From assembly GCF_009905725.1 (NCBI RefSeq), contig NZ_JAAAKV010000008.1:186001-250000 (forward strand): 64,000 nt of DNA, in the 5' to 3' direction. The notes under the pieces are model-generated. The model was not told the DNA's origin. It saw only the letters and a list, made by a program, of their open reading frames with translations, and did not search any database. The stretch's first letter is position 1. Each line of letters opens with the position of its first letter. The position numbers were made by a program, and so were the translations under genes. The DNA comes from Emticicia sp. CRIBPO. Its GTDB lineage: Bacteria; Bacteroidota; Bacteroidia; Cytophagales; Spirosomataceae. Shown in pieces: positions 17,826 to 26,209 of this stretch.

Positions 17826-19088
17826 ATGCAGATAATTGAGTATCCGAAATCTTCAGAATACGCTCAGCTGGCTGCCAGGCCGGTGCTGGAGTTTGAGGAA
17901 ATAGAAAACAGGGTAAAACCTATATTGGATGCGGTCAGGTCAAAAGGAGACGAAGCCCTGAGAAAGTTCGCCCTTGATTTTGACAATGTTCTTATAGATG
18001 ATTTTGCTGTTGATCAGCAAACCATCCTGGATGCTGAAAAAAAACTGAGCCCTGAATTAAAAGAAGCGATTATCCAGGCGTATCAGAACATCAGGACTTT
18101 TCACCAGGCACAGAAACAGGAACCTGAAAAGATCGAGACCATGCCGGGGGTATGGTGCTGGCGTAAAAGTGTCGGAATTGATAAAGTAGGGATTTATATT
18201 CCGGGAGGAACTGCCCCCTTGTTTTCAACGGTGCTGATGCTGGGTATTCCGGCTCAGATTGCGGGTTGTAAGGAAGTCATCCTTTGTTCTCCGAGCAATC
18301 ACCCGGCCATTTATTTTGCTGCAAAACTGGCGGGAATAACGAAGGTTTTCAGAGTGGGAGGGGCCCAGGCCATTGCAGCCCTGGCGTACGGTACAGAGTC
18401 GATCCCTAAAGTTTATAAAATATTCGGCCCGGGCAATCAATATGTAACAGCGGCCAAACAACTGATCACCAAAGAAGGCATAGCCATTGACATGCCGGCT
18501 GGTCCGTCAGAAGTAGCTGTGCTGGCCGATGAGTCATCAAACCCTGCATATGTGGCCTCAGATCTGTTATCACAGGCTGAGCACGGAACAGACAGTCAGG
18601 TAATCCTGCTCGCTACTTCAAGGCAAGTGATTGACGCGGTATTAAAAGAAATAGAAACGCAAGTGGCCTTGCTTCCAAGGCAGGAGATTGCCAGAAAAGC
18701 ACTCGAAAATTCAAAAGCCATATTGGTGGAAAATACCTCTCAGGCCGTTGAATTTCTGAACGAATACGCTGCCGAGCACTTAATCCTGGCAGTTGAAAAT
18801 CCGGAAGAAATAGCAGAAGAAATTACGAATGCCGGATCCATTTTCCTGGGGCATTTTACCCCCGAATCCTGCGGTGACTATGCTTCAGGCACAAATCACA
18901 CTCTTCCGACCAACGGTTTTGCCAGGGCATACAGTGGAGTTTCGCTTGATAGTTTCGTTAAAAAGATAACTTTTCAGAAAATTACGAAAGAAGGTTTGCG
19001 AAACGTAGGCCCTGTAGTGGAATTGATGGCAGAGGCTGAGTCGCTTCATGCCCACAAAAACGCCGTAACGATAAGATTGAAAGATTAA
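17826..19088 (+). CDS. hisD: Histidinol dehydrogenase
   Basis: 420 residues from ATG 17826; a TTG at 17820 would overlap hisG and is less likely. It oxidises histidinol to histidine in two NAD-dependent steps. Visible signature: GVDKVGIYIPGGTAPLFSTV-type segment, VGGAQAIAALAYGTESIP, IFGPGNQYVTAAK, DMPAGPSEVAVLAD, LLSQAEHGTDSQ with zinc ligands Gln and His, and the late ESCGDYASGTNHTLPTNG. Length is normal. It ends the operon; a strong terminator follows, so the remaining his genes are elsewhere. Confidence 0.95.
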   Translation: MQIIEYPKSSEYAQLAARPVLEFEEIENRVKPILDAVRSKGDEALRKFALDFDNVLIDDFAVDQQTILDAEKKLSPELKEAIIQAYQNIRTFHQAQKQEPEKIETMPGVWCWRKSVGIDKVGIYIPGGTAPLFSTVLMLGIPAQIAGCKEVILCSPSNHPAIYFAAKLAGITKVFRVGGAQAIAALAYGTESIPKVYKIFGPGNQYVTAAKQLITKEGIAIDMPAGPSEVAVLADESSNPAYVASDLLSQAEHGTDSQVILLATSRQVIDAVLKEIETQVALLPRQEIARKALENSKAILVENTSQAVEFLNEYAAEHLILAVENPEEIAEEITNAGSIFLGHFTPESCGDYASGTNHTLPTNGFARAYSGVSLDSFVKKITFQKITKEGLRNVGPVVELMAEAESLHAHKNAVTIRLKD

Positions 19089-19091
19089 TAC

Positions 19092-19131
19092 AGAATCCGG
19101 GTCTTATTTGAGGCCCGGATTCTTTTTTTTT
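19092..19131 (+). terminator. Terminator after hisGD
   Basis: A perfect 10-base stem, AGAATCCGGG (19092-19101) with CCCGGATTCT (19114-19123), a 12-base loop and a run of T through 19131. Confidence 0.85.
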
Positions 19132-19216
19132 ACTTGCCATACCCCGATACTCTCCCGGTTTTTCCCGTATTTTAAACTCTTGATGATTGTGTTTCGGGAT
19201 GATTTTATCCTGAATA

Positions 19217-20878
19217 TTATTCTTTTACTATTCTTGAATTGAGATTCAGCTGGTCATTGTGTACTTTAAGCTGATACACTCCGGCAGGTAAGGCAGACAG
19301 CTCTGCAGGCAAGCTGAACAACTTGGAGTCTTTGTCATCTTCCCATAGAAGCTTGCCCTGGCTGTCAAATAATTTAACACGGAAAAGCTCTTTCGGCTCT
19401 GTTTTCTTACTGATATAAACCGATAAATTAGAAAAGTCTGTTACAGGATTAGGAAACACGATCATGTCTTTTCCGGAGTCTTTTATGACCTTTTCAAGCT
19501 CCACAAGGTCCAGGGCTTTCTGAGCCAGGTCTGCGGCTTTTTCAAAGTTAGGAATGCCGTATCCCAGATATACATCGGGCTTGGTATACTGGCTCCCGGA
19601 CCTGATCATGAAGTCTCTTAACTCCATGGCCGTAAATTGCGGAAACGCCTGTTTAAGTCCCGCCACCATTCCGGCCATCAGCGGCGAAGAAAAGGAGGTA
19701 CCGTTGCTTACACTGACGGTATTGGCAAAAGTCCCGATAGCGGTGCTGGCTCCCCTGGCGGCCAATTCAGGTTTGATACTGCCTTTTGAGCTGGGACCTA
19801 TAGAACTGAAAGCAGCGTAATTGGTACCGGCATCTACAGCCCCCACGGAAATAACAGAATCTGCATCAGCGGGGGTAGAGATGTATTTCCAGGTTTTGTT
19901 GCCTTCGTTACCTGCAGAAACCACGACGATTATTCCGGCGGCCACTGCCCAGTCGGCGGCCCTTGACACGATGGATTTGTCGCCGTTCATGTCCTGATAA
20001 GAGTAATTTTGTGAGGCATTGTCAAAAGTATTGTATCCCAGAGAAGAGTTGATCACATCCACACCAAGGCTGTCACTGTATTCAGCCGCTATCAGCCAGT
20101 AAACCTCTTCAATCCTGGTTTCCGAATTCACGTCTTCTGTCCTTAGCAGGGCATAGGAAGCCTCAGGAGCTGTGCCGATGATCCGTCCCTGTTCTGAGGC
20201 CGCCATGCAGCTCAGAACGGCTGTGCCGTGCGAATCGTCTTCGTAAACACTTCTTTCCTTATTGACAAAATCATAGGTGTCAATGACGCGGTTTTCCTGG
20301 AAAAGATGAGTGAAAAAAGAAAGTGTATTGGCATTTTTGAAGCCGGAGTCCAGCACACCGATCAGGATACCCTTGCCGGTAAATCCTTTCTGATGCATTT
20401 TATTGACTCCCAGCATGTCGATCTGGATTTTGGAAGTGCCGTATTCGTAATGATCTTCCACACCGAATTTCGTAGATTCTCTGGCCTTCAGGTATTGATC
20501 TGTTGAATTTCTTAATCCGCGGATGTCCCCGTTACTTTCCACACCTTTTACGAAGCTCAGGTTTTTGACGGTGTTGAGTTTAGACTCTGTAGTTTCTATC
20601 AGCACGGCATTCATCCATCTTGAAGTATACAGGACTTTTACCCCGGCATTTTTGATCTGGCTGACATATGACTTATTGGGTGGTAAGTCCCTCTGAGTGA
20701 GGGCAATGCTTTGTGTTTTGCGTCTGTTTATTGACCTGTTGCTCAAAAACTCTTCCGGTTTTGAAAGGCTGTATTCCGTATTGGCTTTGTCTTTAAAATA
20801 AACAAAGTACTTATTTTGTCCAAGGGAAGTGAGACAAATGAGGAAAAAGCAGATGGAGAAAACGTAAACTTTCGGCAT
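19217..20878 (-). CDS. S8 subtilisin-like serine protease with T9SS sorting domain
   Basis: 553 residues from ATG 20878 (MPKVYVFSICFFLICL signal peptide); ATG 20899, seven codons earlier, is possible. The catalytic triad is complete: Asp in GVLDSG (about residue 177), His in DDSHGTAVLS, Ser in NGTSFSSPLMAG, with the oxyanion Asn in VVSAGNEGN. The segment between the signal peptide and the Asp acts as a propeptide. The last 80 residues (VFPNPVTDFSNL, LFDSQGKLLW, LPAGVYQLKV, ending RIVKE) are a type A C-terminal sorting domain, so the enzyme is exported by the type IX system and released or anchored at the surface. Confidence 0.92.
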   Translation of the reverse strand: MPKVYVFSICFFLICLTSLGQNKYFVYFKDKANTEYSLSKPEEFLSNRSINRRKTQSIALTQRDLPPNKSYVSQIKNAGVKVLYTSRWMNAVLIETTESKLNTVKNLSFVKGVESNGDIRGLRNSTDQYLKARESTKFGVEDHYEYGTSKIQIDMLGVNKMHQKGFTGKGILIGVLDSGFKNANTLSFFTHLFQENRVIDTYDFVNKERSVYEDDSHGTAVLSCMAASEQGRIIGTAPEASYALLRTEDVNSETRIEEVYWLIAAEYSDSLGVDVINSSLGYNTFDNASQNYSYQDMNGDKSIVSRAADWAVAAGIIVVVSAGNEGNKTWKYISTPADADSVISVGAVDAGTNYAAFSSIGPSSKGSIKPELAARGASTAIGTFANTVSVSNGTSFSSPLMAGMVAGLKQAFPQFTAMELRDFMIRSGSQYTKPDVYLGYGIPNFEKAADLAQKALDLVELEKVIKDSGKDMIVFPNPVTDFSNLSVYISKKTEPKELFRVKLFDSQGKLLWEDDKDSKLFSLPAELSALPAGVYQLKVHNDQLNLNSRIVKE

Positions 20879-21017
20879 AACTGATTGGTGTTTAACCATT
20901 AAAACTAAACAATTTATACGATTTCAAGCTATAAATTCCGAATTTATTCAGAATTACTTATTAAAAAGACGCATAAATCACCGGTTTTGTTATGCCTATT
21001 TCTTAAAAATTATTTCC

Positions 21018-22214
21018 TTAAGCTCTGGCTTTTCTGATGTTGGGCAAAAACACGGTGATTATTCCGATCAGCGGAAGAAACGAGCAGATATAAAAGACGT
21101 GATTTACGCTCGTGACATCCGCCCAGTAACCCAACACCGCCGAACCCAGGCCACCCATACCAAACGCAAACCCGAAGAAAAGACCCGAGATCATTCCGAT
21201 TTTGCCGGGCACCAGTTCCTGTGCATAGACAATGATGGCAGAAAATGCCGATGCGATGATGACGCCGATAATACCGGCCAGGGTTACTGTCCAGAACAGG
21301 TTGGTGTAAGGCAGCAGCAACGTAAACGGTGCCGCACCTAATATAGATACCCAGATGATTATTTTTCTTCCGAATTTGTCACCGATCGGGCCACCTAAAA
21401 GTGTTCCGGCCGCCACAGCACCCAGGAAAACAAAAAGATACAGTTGAGATTGCTGAACCGTGACATGGAACTTATCAATCAGGTAAAAGGTAAAATAGCT
21501 GGTGATACTGGCCATGTAGAAAAACTTGGAGAAAATCAGGATCAGAAGTATTGTCAGCGAAATGATGACCCTCCATTTTGATAAGCCGTTACTGATTTCA
21601 CCCAGGCTGGTTTTAGAAACCGCACGGATTCTCAGGTATCTCTTATACCAGTTACCAACATTATATAAAACAAAAATGGCAAGACAGGCTGAAGCCACAA
21701 ACCAGACGATGTTGTGCTGTCCGAACGGAATAACAATAATCGCTACAAGTAAAGGGCCGATGGCACTTCCGCCGTTGCCTCCCAGCTGGAAGATGGACTG
21801 TGCCAGCCCTCTTTTGCCTCCTGAAGCATAGAACGCCACCTTGGATCCCTCAGGGTGGAAAATGGATGAACCCACGCCCACAAGGGCAACCGCTATCAGT
21901 ATCATAGCAAAACCGGTGGCAAAAGCGAGGAGAATAACGCCAGCCAGTGAAAACAGCATGCCGGCTACAAAAGAGAATGGCTTCGGGTTTTTATCCGTAT
22001 AATTACCGACCAGGGGTTGTAAAATAGAAGCGGTAATCTGGAAAACAAAGGTGATCAGCCCGATCTGGGTAAATGACAGTTGATAATTTTCTTTTAAAAG
22101 CGGATAAACCGAAGGAATGACCGACTGGATCATGTCATTGAGCAAATGGCCGATACTTACTGCAAAAAGAATAGGGTAGACGGTCGTCTGAACCGACCTG
22201 GAAGATGTCATCAT
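21018..22214 (-). CDS. MFS transporter, Fsr (fosmidomycin resistance) type
   Basis: About 398 residues from ATG 22214 (MMTSSRSVQTTVYPIL); ATG 22274 is possible but would place a strong inverted repeat inside the coding region. Twelve hydrophobic segments in two halves are visible. SIGHLLNDMIQSVIPSVYP and GSSIFHPEGSKVA are characteristic of the Fsr branch, whose E. coli member exports fosmidomycin; GGPIGDKFGRKI is the conserved loop between segments 8 and 9. The real substrate here is unknown. It follows mnmA in the same orientation. Confidence 0.85.
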   Translation of the reverse strand: MMTSSRSVQTTVYPILFAVSIGHLLNDMIQSVIPSVYPLLKENYQLSFTQIGLITFVFQITASILQPLVGNYTDKNPKPFSFVAGMLFSLAGVILLAFATGFAMILIAVALVGVGSSIFHPEGSKVAFYASGGKRGLAQSIFQLGGNGGSAIGPLLVAIIVIPFGQHNIVWFVASACLAIFVLYNVGNWYKRYLRIRAVSKTSLGEISNGLSKWRVIISLTILLILIFSKFFYMASITSYFTFYLIDKFHVTVQQSQLYLFVFLGAVAAGTLLGGPIGDKFGRKIIIWVSILGAAPFTLLLPYTNLFWTVTLAGIIGVIIASAFSAIIVYAQELVPGKIGMISGLFFGFAFGMGGLGSAVLGYWADVTSVNHVFYICSFLPLIGIITVFLPNIRKARA

Positions 22215-22247
22215 CAATCTAATGGTTTTGTTTTGGACAGGTAAAGC

Positions 22248-22272
22248 GAACCGGAATATAATCATCCGGTTC
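22248..22272. repeat. Inverted repeat between mnmA and the Fsr-like gene
   Basis: GAACCGGA (22248-22255) and TCCGGTTC (22265-22272) form a perfect 8-base stem with a 9-base loop. It sits in the gap between the mnmA stop and the preferred Fsr start. On the plus strand it is followed by a T-rich run, but no plus-strand gene ends here; on the minus strand no T-run follows. It may limit read-through from mnmA or have no role. Confidence 0.5.
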
Positions 22273-22282
22273 ATTTTTATAT

Positions 22283-23425
22283 TTATTCGGCAAGTGACAG
22301 GGAAAGGTCCTGTTTAACTTCTGTATTGAAGCTTTTAAGGATCCAGCCTCCACCCACGACGTCGTCGCCTTCATAGAACACCGCCGCCTGACCCGGTGCG
22401 ATGGCACTCACAGACTCGTAAAAGTTAGCTTCAATTTTGTCTGCTTCTATTTGTTTTACAAAAGCTGCAGTACCGGCATCTTTATATCTGACCTTAGTGA
22501 TGGTTTCAATGCCACCCTCAGGAATGGAAGCATACTTCTGAAGATTGAGTTTTCCAACGGTCATCGCGGTTCTTTTCAGGTATTCTTCAGTGCCGAGTAT
22601 AACCTCGTTGGTTTCTTTGCGTATTTCCGTTACAAAAACCGGGTAGCCTAAAGCAATTCCCAGTCCTTTGCGTTGACCGATTGTATAAAAGGGATATCCT
22701 TCGTGTTTGCCTACCACTTTACCGTTTTCGAGTACAAAATTGCCACCTTTTACTTTTTCTTCCAGTCCGTCCACTCTTCTTTTCAGGAATCCGCGGTAGT
22801 CGTTATCCGGTACAAAACAGATTTCGTAAGACTCAGATTTATTCACCAGGTCATAAAAACCTTTTTCTTTAGCCATTTCCCTGATGGCTGATTTGGTAAG
22901 ATTGCCTAAGGGCAGGATGGTCCTGGAAAGGCTTTCCTGCGAGACACCCCAGAGCACATAACTCTGGTCTTTGGTCAGGTCCACTCCTTTTGAAATGATA
23001 TGACGGCCGTTTTCCTCCCTGATTTTGGCGTAGTGTCCGGTAGCGATAAACTCACAACCCAGGTTATCGGCTCTTCTTAAAAGGGAGTCCCATTTGATGT
23101 GGGTGTTGCACAATACACATGGATTGGGTGTACGGCCTTCCAGGTATTCTCCTGTGAAGTGATCGATCACATAATCTCCGAATTCGGAGCGTATATCCAG
23201 AATGTAGTGAGGGAAGCCCAGGTTAACGGCAATGGCCCTTGCGTCGTTGATAGAATCGAGGCTGCAGCACCCGGTTTCTTTTTTGGTTCCGCCTGAAGAG
23301 GCATAATCCCAGGTTTTCATCGTCATGCCTATGACTTCGTAACCTTGTTCGTGTAGTAATACAGCTGCGAGAGAGCTGTCAATACCGCCGCTCATAGCGA
23401 CAAGTACCCTTCCGTGTTTGCTCAT
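22283..23425 (-). CDS. mnmA: tRNA-specific 2-thiouridylase
   Basis: 380 residues. It thiolates U34 of tRNAs for Lys, Glu and Gln. The PP-loop SGGIDSS lies at residues 12-18, MKTWDYASS and GCCSLDSINDAR follow, the catalytic cysteines are in PNPCVLCN and SYEICFVPD, and GHYAKI and TKDQSYVLWG are present, with a C-terminal beta domain ending in APGQAAVFYEGDDVVGGGWI. Length is normal. It has its own TATTTTTG -7 box, and its leader contains a short hairpin. Confidence 0.95.
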   Translation of the reverse strand: MSKHGRVLVAMSGGIDSSLAAVLLHEQGYEVIGMTMKTWDYASSGGTKKETGCCSLDSINDARAIAVNLGFPHYILDIRSEFGDYVIDHFTGEYLEGRTPNPCVLCNTHIKWDSLLRRADNLGCEFIATGHYAKIREENGRHIISKGVDLTKDQSYVLWGVSQESLSRTILPLGNLTKSAIREMAKEKGFYDLVNKSESYEICFVPDNDYRGFLKRRVDGLEEKVKGGNFVLENGKVVGKHEGYPFYTIGQRKGLGIALGYPVFVTEIRKETNEVILGTEEYLKRTAMTVGKLNLQKYASIPEGGIETITKVRYKDAGTAAFVKQIEADKIEANFYESVSAIAPGQAAVFYEGDDVVGGGWILKSFNTEVKQDLSLSLAE

Positions 23426-23437
23426 AATGATGACTGC

Positions 23438-23454
23438 GTGGGTTCAAAGCCCAC
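23438..23454. repeat. Short hairpin in the mnmA leader
   Basis: GTGGG (23438-23442) and CCCAC (23450-23454) enclose a 7-base loop, 13 bases upstream of the mnmA start. Read on the plus strand it has the layout of a tRNA T-arm (5-base stem, TTCAAAG loop), although no other tRNA part is present. Confidence 0.4.
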
Positions 23455-23473
23455 CGTTTAGTATATAAAAATA

Positions 23474-23481
23474 CAAAAATA
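23474..23481 (-). promoter_or_regulatory. -7 box for mnmA
   Basis: Minus strand TATTTTTG, an exact TAnnTTTG match 48 bases before the mnmA start. It lies about 12 bases from the -33 box of the divergent gene, so the two promoters are packed together. Confidence 0.45.
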
Positions 23482-23492
23482 GACAACAATGG

Positions 23493-23522
23493 TTTGAAAA
23501 AATAGGTTCTTGCCTATTTTTG
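23493..23522 (+). promoter_or_regulatory. Promoter of the TrpF-like gene
   Basis: TTTG (23493-23496), an 18-base spacer and TATTTTTG (23515-23522), then ATG 18 bases later at 23541. Good match to the Bacteroidota promoter, spacer slightly short. Confidence 0.6.
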
Positions 23523-23540
23523 CAGAAAAAATACAGATTT

Positions 23541-24119
23541 ATGCTTAGCAGAACCGTTTTGGTAAAAAATATAACCAACCTTTCAGAAGCCAGATATTGT
23601 GCCGGTATGGGTGTCGAATATCTTTCTTTCGACCTGAATCATGACAGCCCCCATTTTTTACCCAAACCTGCTTTTGATGAAATCAGAAACTGGCTCACCG
23701 GCATTAAGGTGCTGGGACATACCCACCTGACGGATGTTTCCGAACTGACAGCACTGAAGGATGATTATCAGCTGGACGGATATGTGCTTTCCAGTGAAGA
23801 ATCGGTTACCTCTGGTCTTACAGGGATATTCCTGGAGCTTTCGGTCAATGACCCGTTCCTGGAAGATAAACTCAATATCTATTCTTCTTCTGTTGAATAC
23901 TTTATCCTGATTGCGGATGAAATTGACGATGAAGTATTAAATAAGGTTAATAAGCTTGCAGCCCTGTTTCCTGTGATGGTTGGCTACTCAGTGGACGCTG
24001 AACAGCTTTCTGAGATTACTGATGCCGGATTTGCCTTTGAAGGTTCCAGAGAAGAACGCCCCGGATTTAATCAGTATGACCAGCTGATGGATAAGCTGGA
24101 GAGCCTGGAAACCGATTGA
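23541..24119 (+). CDS. Degenerate phosphoribosylanthranilate isomerase-like barrel protein
   Basis: 192 residues from ATG 23541 (MLSRTVLVKNITNLSEARYC). The start resembles TrpF, where a KICG segment with a catalytic Cys precedes TNLEDA, but here the motif is VKNITNLSEA and the cysteine is replaced. Later elements also follow TrpF order: GIKVLGHTHLTDVSEL, LDGYVLSS, and an end GSREERPGFNQYDQL that resembles the TrpF phosphate-binding ESSPGVKD segment. The catalytic Asp of strand 6 is not evident. So this looks like a TrpF-fold protein without the normal catalytic pair. The role is unknown; confidence in the fold is moderate. Confidence 0.55.
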   Translation: MLSRTVLVKNITNLSEARYCAGMGVEYLSFDLNHDSPHFLPKPAFDEIRNWLTGIKVLGHTHLTDVSELTALKDDYQLDGYVLSSEESVTSGLTGIFLELSVNDPFLEDKLNIYSSSVEYFILIADEIDDEVLNKVNKLAALFPVMVGYSVDAEQLSEITDAGFAFEGSREERPGFNQYDQLMDKLESLETD

Positions 24120-24285
24120 AATCCCCTTGAATTCTGAAGTGAAAATGAACTGAAATATCCCGCCCGTGCTATCTCCAAAAGTATGTAGTTACATATAATT
24201 TATAAACCTTAAACCATATTTTTGCAACTCATCCTTTTATCTTACCATTTGTGTAGTTTGCATAACATAGTACTTTATAAAAGTA

Positions 24286-24293
24286 TACCTTTG
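24286..24293 (+). promoter_or_regulatory. -7 box for the PspC/LiaF-like operon
   Basis: TACCTTTG, an exact TAnnTTTG match 21 bases before ATG 24315. A TTTG at 24257-24260 is 25 bases upstream, longer than usual. Another TATTTTTG at 24217-24224 could be a second start site. Confidence 0.45.
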
Positions 24294-24314
24294 AATTATC
24301 AAACAAAACAAATT

Positions 24315-24515
24315 ATGAATAAGCGATTATATAGAATCAAAGGAAGAGACAGTAAACTTGCAGGAGTAGCTTTAGGCCTGGCCGAGTACTTCGACATTGA
24401 CGTAACCATCGTAAGGGTAGCTATGGTAGGTTTGTTTTTTACACCCGTACCTGTAGTTATTCCTTACCTTGTATTATGGATATTTTTACCCAAATCAGTT
24501 CAATTAACCTATTAA
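24315..24515 (+). CDS. Small PspC domain protein
   Basis: 66 residues from ATG 24315 (MNKRLYRIKGRDSKLAGVAL). It is nearly all one PspC domain: the basic LYRIKGRDSKLAGVALGLAEY-type helix, FDIDVTIVRVAMV and a hydrophobic segment ending PYLVLWIFLPK. PspC proteins sit in the inner membrane and take part in envelope stress sensing in other bacteria. It lies 10 bases before a second PspC gene, so it is the first gene of a three-gene operon. Confidence 0.85.
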   Translation: MNKRLYRIKGRDSKLAGVALGLAEYFDIDVTIVRVAMVGLFFTPVPVVIPYLVLWIFLPKSVQLTY

Positions 24516-24525
24516 ATTTAAAGAG

Positions 24526-25035
24526 ATGAAAAAGAAACTGTATAGGATCAAAAACAAAGACACTTTTTTGGGAGGGGTGAGTCTGGGTTTAGGAAAATAT
24601 TTTGAGATAGACCCGACCATTGTGAGGATATTATTTGTGGTGTTGTTTTTTACACCGTTTCCGTCATTCATTGGTTATGTGATCTTATGGATGGTCTTAC
24701 CGGAAAAATATGACTACGAAATTTATCAGGAAGAGCCTGAATTAATATATGAAACAAAACAATTTAAAACAGAAAATAAAATGAGTAACCAATCAAAAAA
24801 CGGCAATATGGTAGGAGGATTGATCCTCATCATATTGGGAGCGATATTCTCGTTCAAAACATTCTTCGACATTAATTTATTCTCGTACATAGGCAAATTG
24901 TGGCCCCTAATTCTCGTAGGTCTTGGTGTCTGGCTGATTGTGAAAGAAAAAGATGACGACCATACCGGTTTTGGTGGAAATTCGAACTTTGGAGGTGGAG
25001 CAGGCACTGACCCGGGACAAAGCACCGGTTTCTGA
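24526..25035 (+). CDS. PspC domain protein with LiaF-like transmembrane region
   Basis: 169 residues. Residues 1-60 repeat the PspC domain of the preceding gene (LYRIKNKDTFLGGVSLGLGKYFEIDPTIVRI, split here for length, ending ILWMVLPEKY). After a polar linker come two hydrophobic segments (GGLILIILGAIFSF and LWPLILVGLGVWLIV) of the LiaI/LiaF-type, and the C-terminus is Gly/Asp-rich. A membrane envelope protein; pairs with the LiaF-like protein 25 bases downstream. Confidence 0.8.
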   Translation: MKKKLYRIKNKDTFLGGVSLGLGKYFEIDPTIVRILFVVLFFTPFPSFIGYVILWMVLPEKYDYEIYQEEPELIYETKQFKTENKMSNQSKNGNMVGGLILIILGAIFSFKTFFDINLFSYIGKLWPLILVGLGVWLIVKEKDDDHTGFGGNSNFGGGAGTDPGQSTGF

Positions 25036-25060
25036 TCATTAAACCAACAAAAAAACTAAA

Positions 25061-26089
25061 ATGAAAAAGCAAAGAAATATATTTTGGGGGGCTCTTCTGA
25101 TTGTATTCGGATTCCTGTTCCTGGCTCATAATTACCATTGGTTCAACCTTGACTTTTCTTTCAGGGAAGTAGCAAAGTTCTGGCCGCTCATGATTGTATT
25201 GGCCGGTGTGGCAGTGTTCTTCAGCGAGAAACGAACCATTTTTAATGCAACATCTGCCTTGTTGATTGCTTTTGCTGTTCCTCTGGCCATTTACAGCACT
25301 ACCTCTAATGTGGTAGACAGGGTAAGGGATGAAGTAAACGACGACCTTAATTTTCATTGGGACGACGAAGATGACGATCATAATAACTATGATGATAATG
25401 ATGACGACAGTTACAATGATGACGGGTATACCAGCGACAGCAACAGAACTGAGCAGGAATTCAATGTAAAATTGGAGCCTGAGATCACGGAGGCTGCCCT
25501 TGACTTCAGCGGTGGTGCTGCCGAATTCCACCTGGAAGACTCCCCGGTGAACCTTTTTGAAGCAAAAACAAAATTGAGTGGCGGGGCTTACAAGCTCAGC
25601 GAGCAAAAAATTGGCAGCCTTCATGATATAGAGTTCTCTATGAAGTCTAAAAAGAACAAAGGCGACATGGACATCAATTTGGGTAACAAAGGCATCAACA
25701 ACGATGTGTACCTTAAATTGAACAAAAAACCACTATGGAATATTGACCTTAATATTGGTGCCGGCGACGTGAAATTCGATCTGAGCAGCTATAAAGTCAA
25801 AAACATGGACATTAATACAGGAGCTGCCTCCATCGATTTGAAGTTGGGCGATCTTGTTACCGAATCTAAAGTGAAGGTAAAAAGCGGTGTGGCTAAAGTC
25901 GAAATCCTGGTTCCTAAATCTGCTGCCTGTCAGATCGTGATGGACGGAGCCCTGAACGCTAAAGATTTTGATGATTTTTCAAAAGTAAGCAGCGGCAAAT
26001 GGCAAACCGATAATTTTGACAAAGCGGCGAATAAGATATACATTTCTGTAGAAAGTGGTCTTTCTGCCGTGAAAGTGAAAAGATATTAA
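25061..26089 (+). CDS. LiaF-like membrane protein with C-terminal adhesin-like beta domain
   Basis: 342 residues. Residues 5-90 hold four hydrophobic stretches (FWGALLIVFGFLFLA, FWPLMIVLAGVAVFF, ALLIAFAVPLAIYS). A strikingly acidic Asp/Asn segment at about 95-130 follows. The rest is a repetitive beta domain (ALDFSGGAAEFHLEDS, MDINTGAASIDLKLG, KVEILVPKSAACQI) like the toastrack/DUF4097 fold found in PspC and LiaF systems. A sensor or scaffold role in envelope stress is inferred. The acidic linker could bind divalent cations; that is a guess. A terminator follows. Confidence 0.8.
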   Translation: MKKQRNIFWGALLIVFGFLFLAHNYHWFNLDFSFREVAKFWPLMIVLAGVAVFFSEKRTIFNATSALLIAFAVPLAIYSTTSNVVDRVRDEVNDDLNFHWDDEDDDHNNYDDNDDDSYNDDGYTSDSNRTEQEFNVKLEPEITEAALDFSGGAAEFHLEDSPVNLFEAKTKLSGGAYKLSEQKIGSLHDIEFSMKSKKNKGDMDINLGNKGINNDVYLKLNKKPLWNIDLNIGAGDVKFDLSSYKVKNMDINTGAASIDLKLGDLVTESKVKVKSGVAKVEILVPKSAACQIVMDGALNAKDFDDFSKVSSGKWQTDNFDKAANKIYISVESGLSAVKVKRY

Positions 26090-26114
26090 TATCAGAAGCT
26101 ATACTTCTTAAAAG

Positions 26115-26145
26115 GCGTGCCGTAAATAAACGGCATGCTTTTTTT
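26115..26145 (+). terminator. Terminator after the LiaF-like gene
   Basis: GCGTGCCGT (26115-26123) pairs with ACGGCATGC (26130-26138), nine pairs with one G-U, loop of six, then seven T. Confidence 0.85.
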
Positions 26146-26209
26146 GTTTTAAAAAATGCCGGGCTTATTATTGTAATTGATTTTATAAAATGAAAAAGCC
26201 TGTTAACTG

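Noticed and set aside
24872-25624. 250-codon minus-strand frame opposite the LiaF-like gene
   Set aside because: It mirrors the Asp-rich coding region; its low-complexity Val/Ile run is the reverse of GAT/GAC codons. A shadow.
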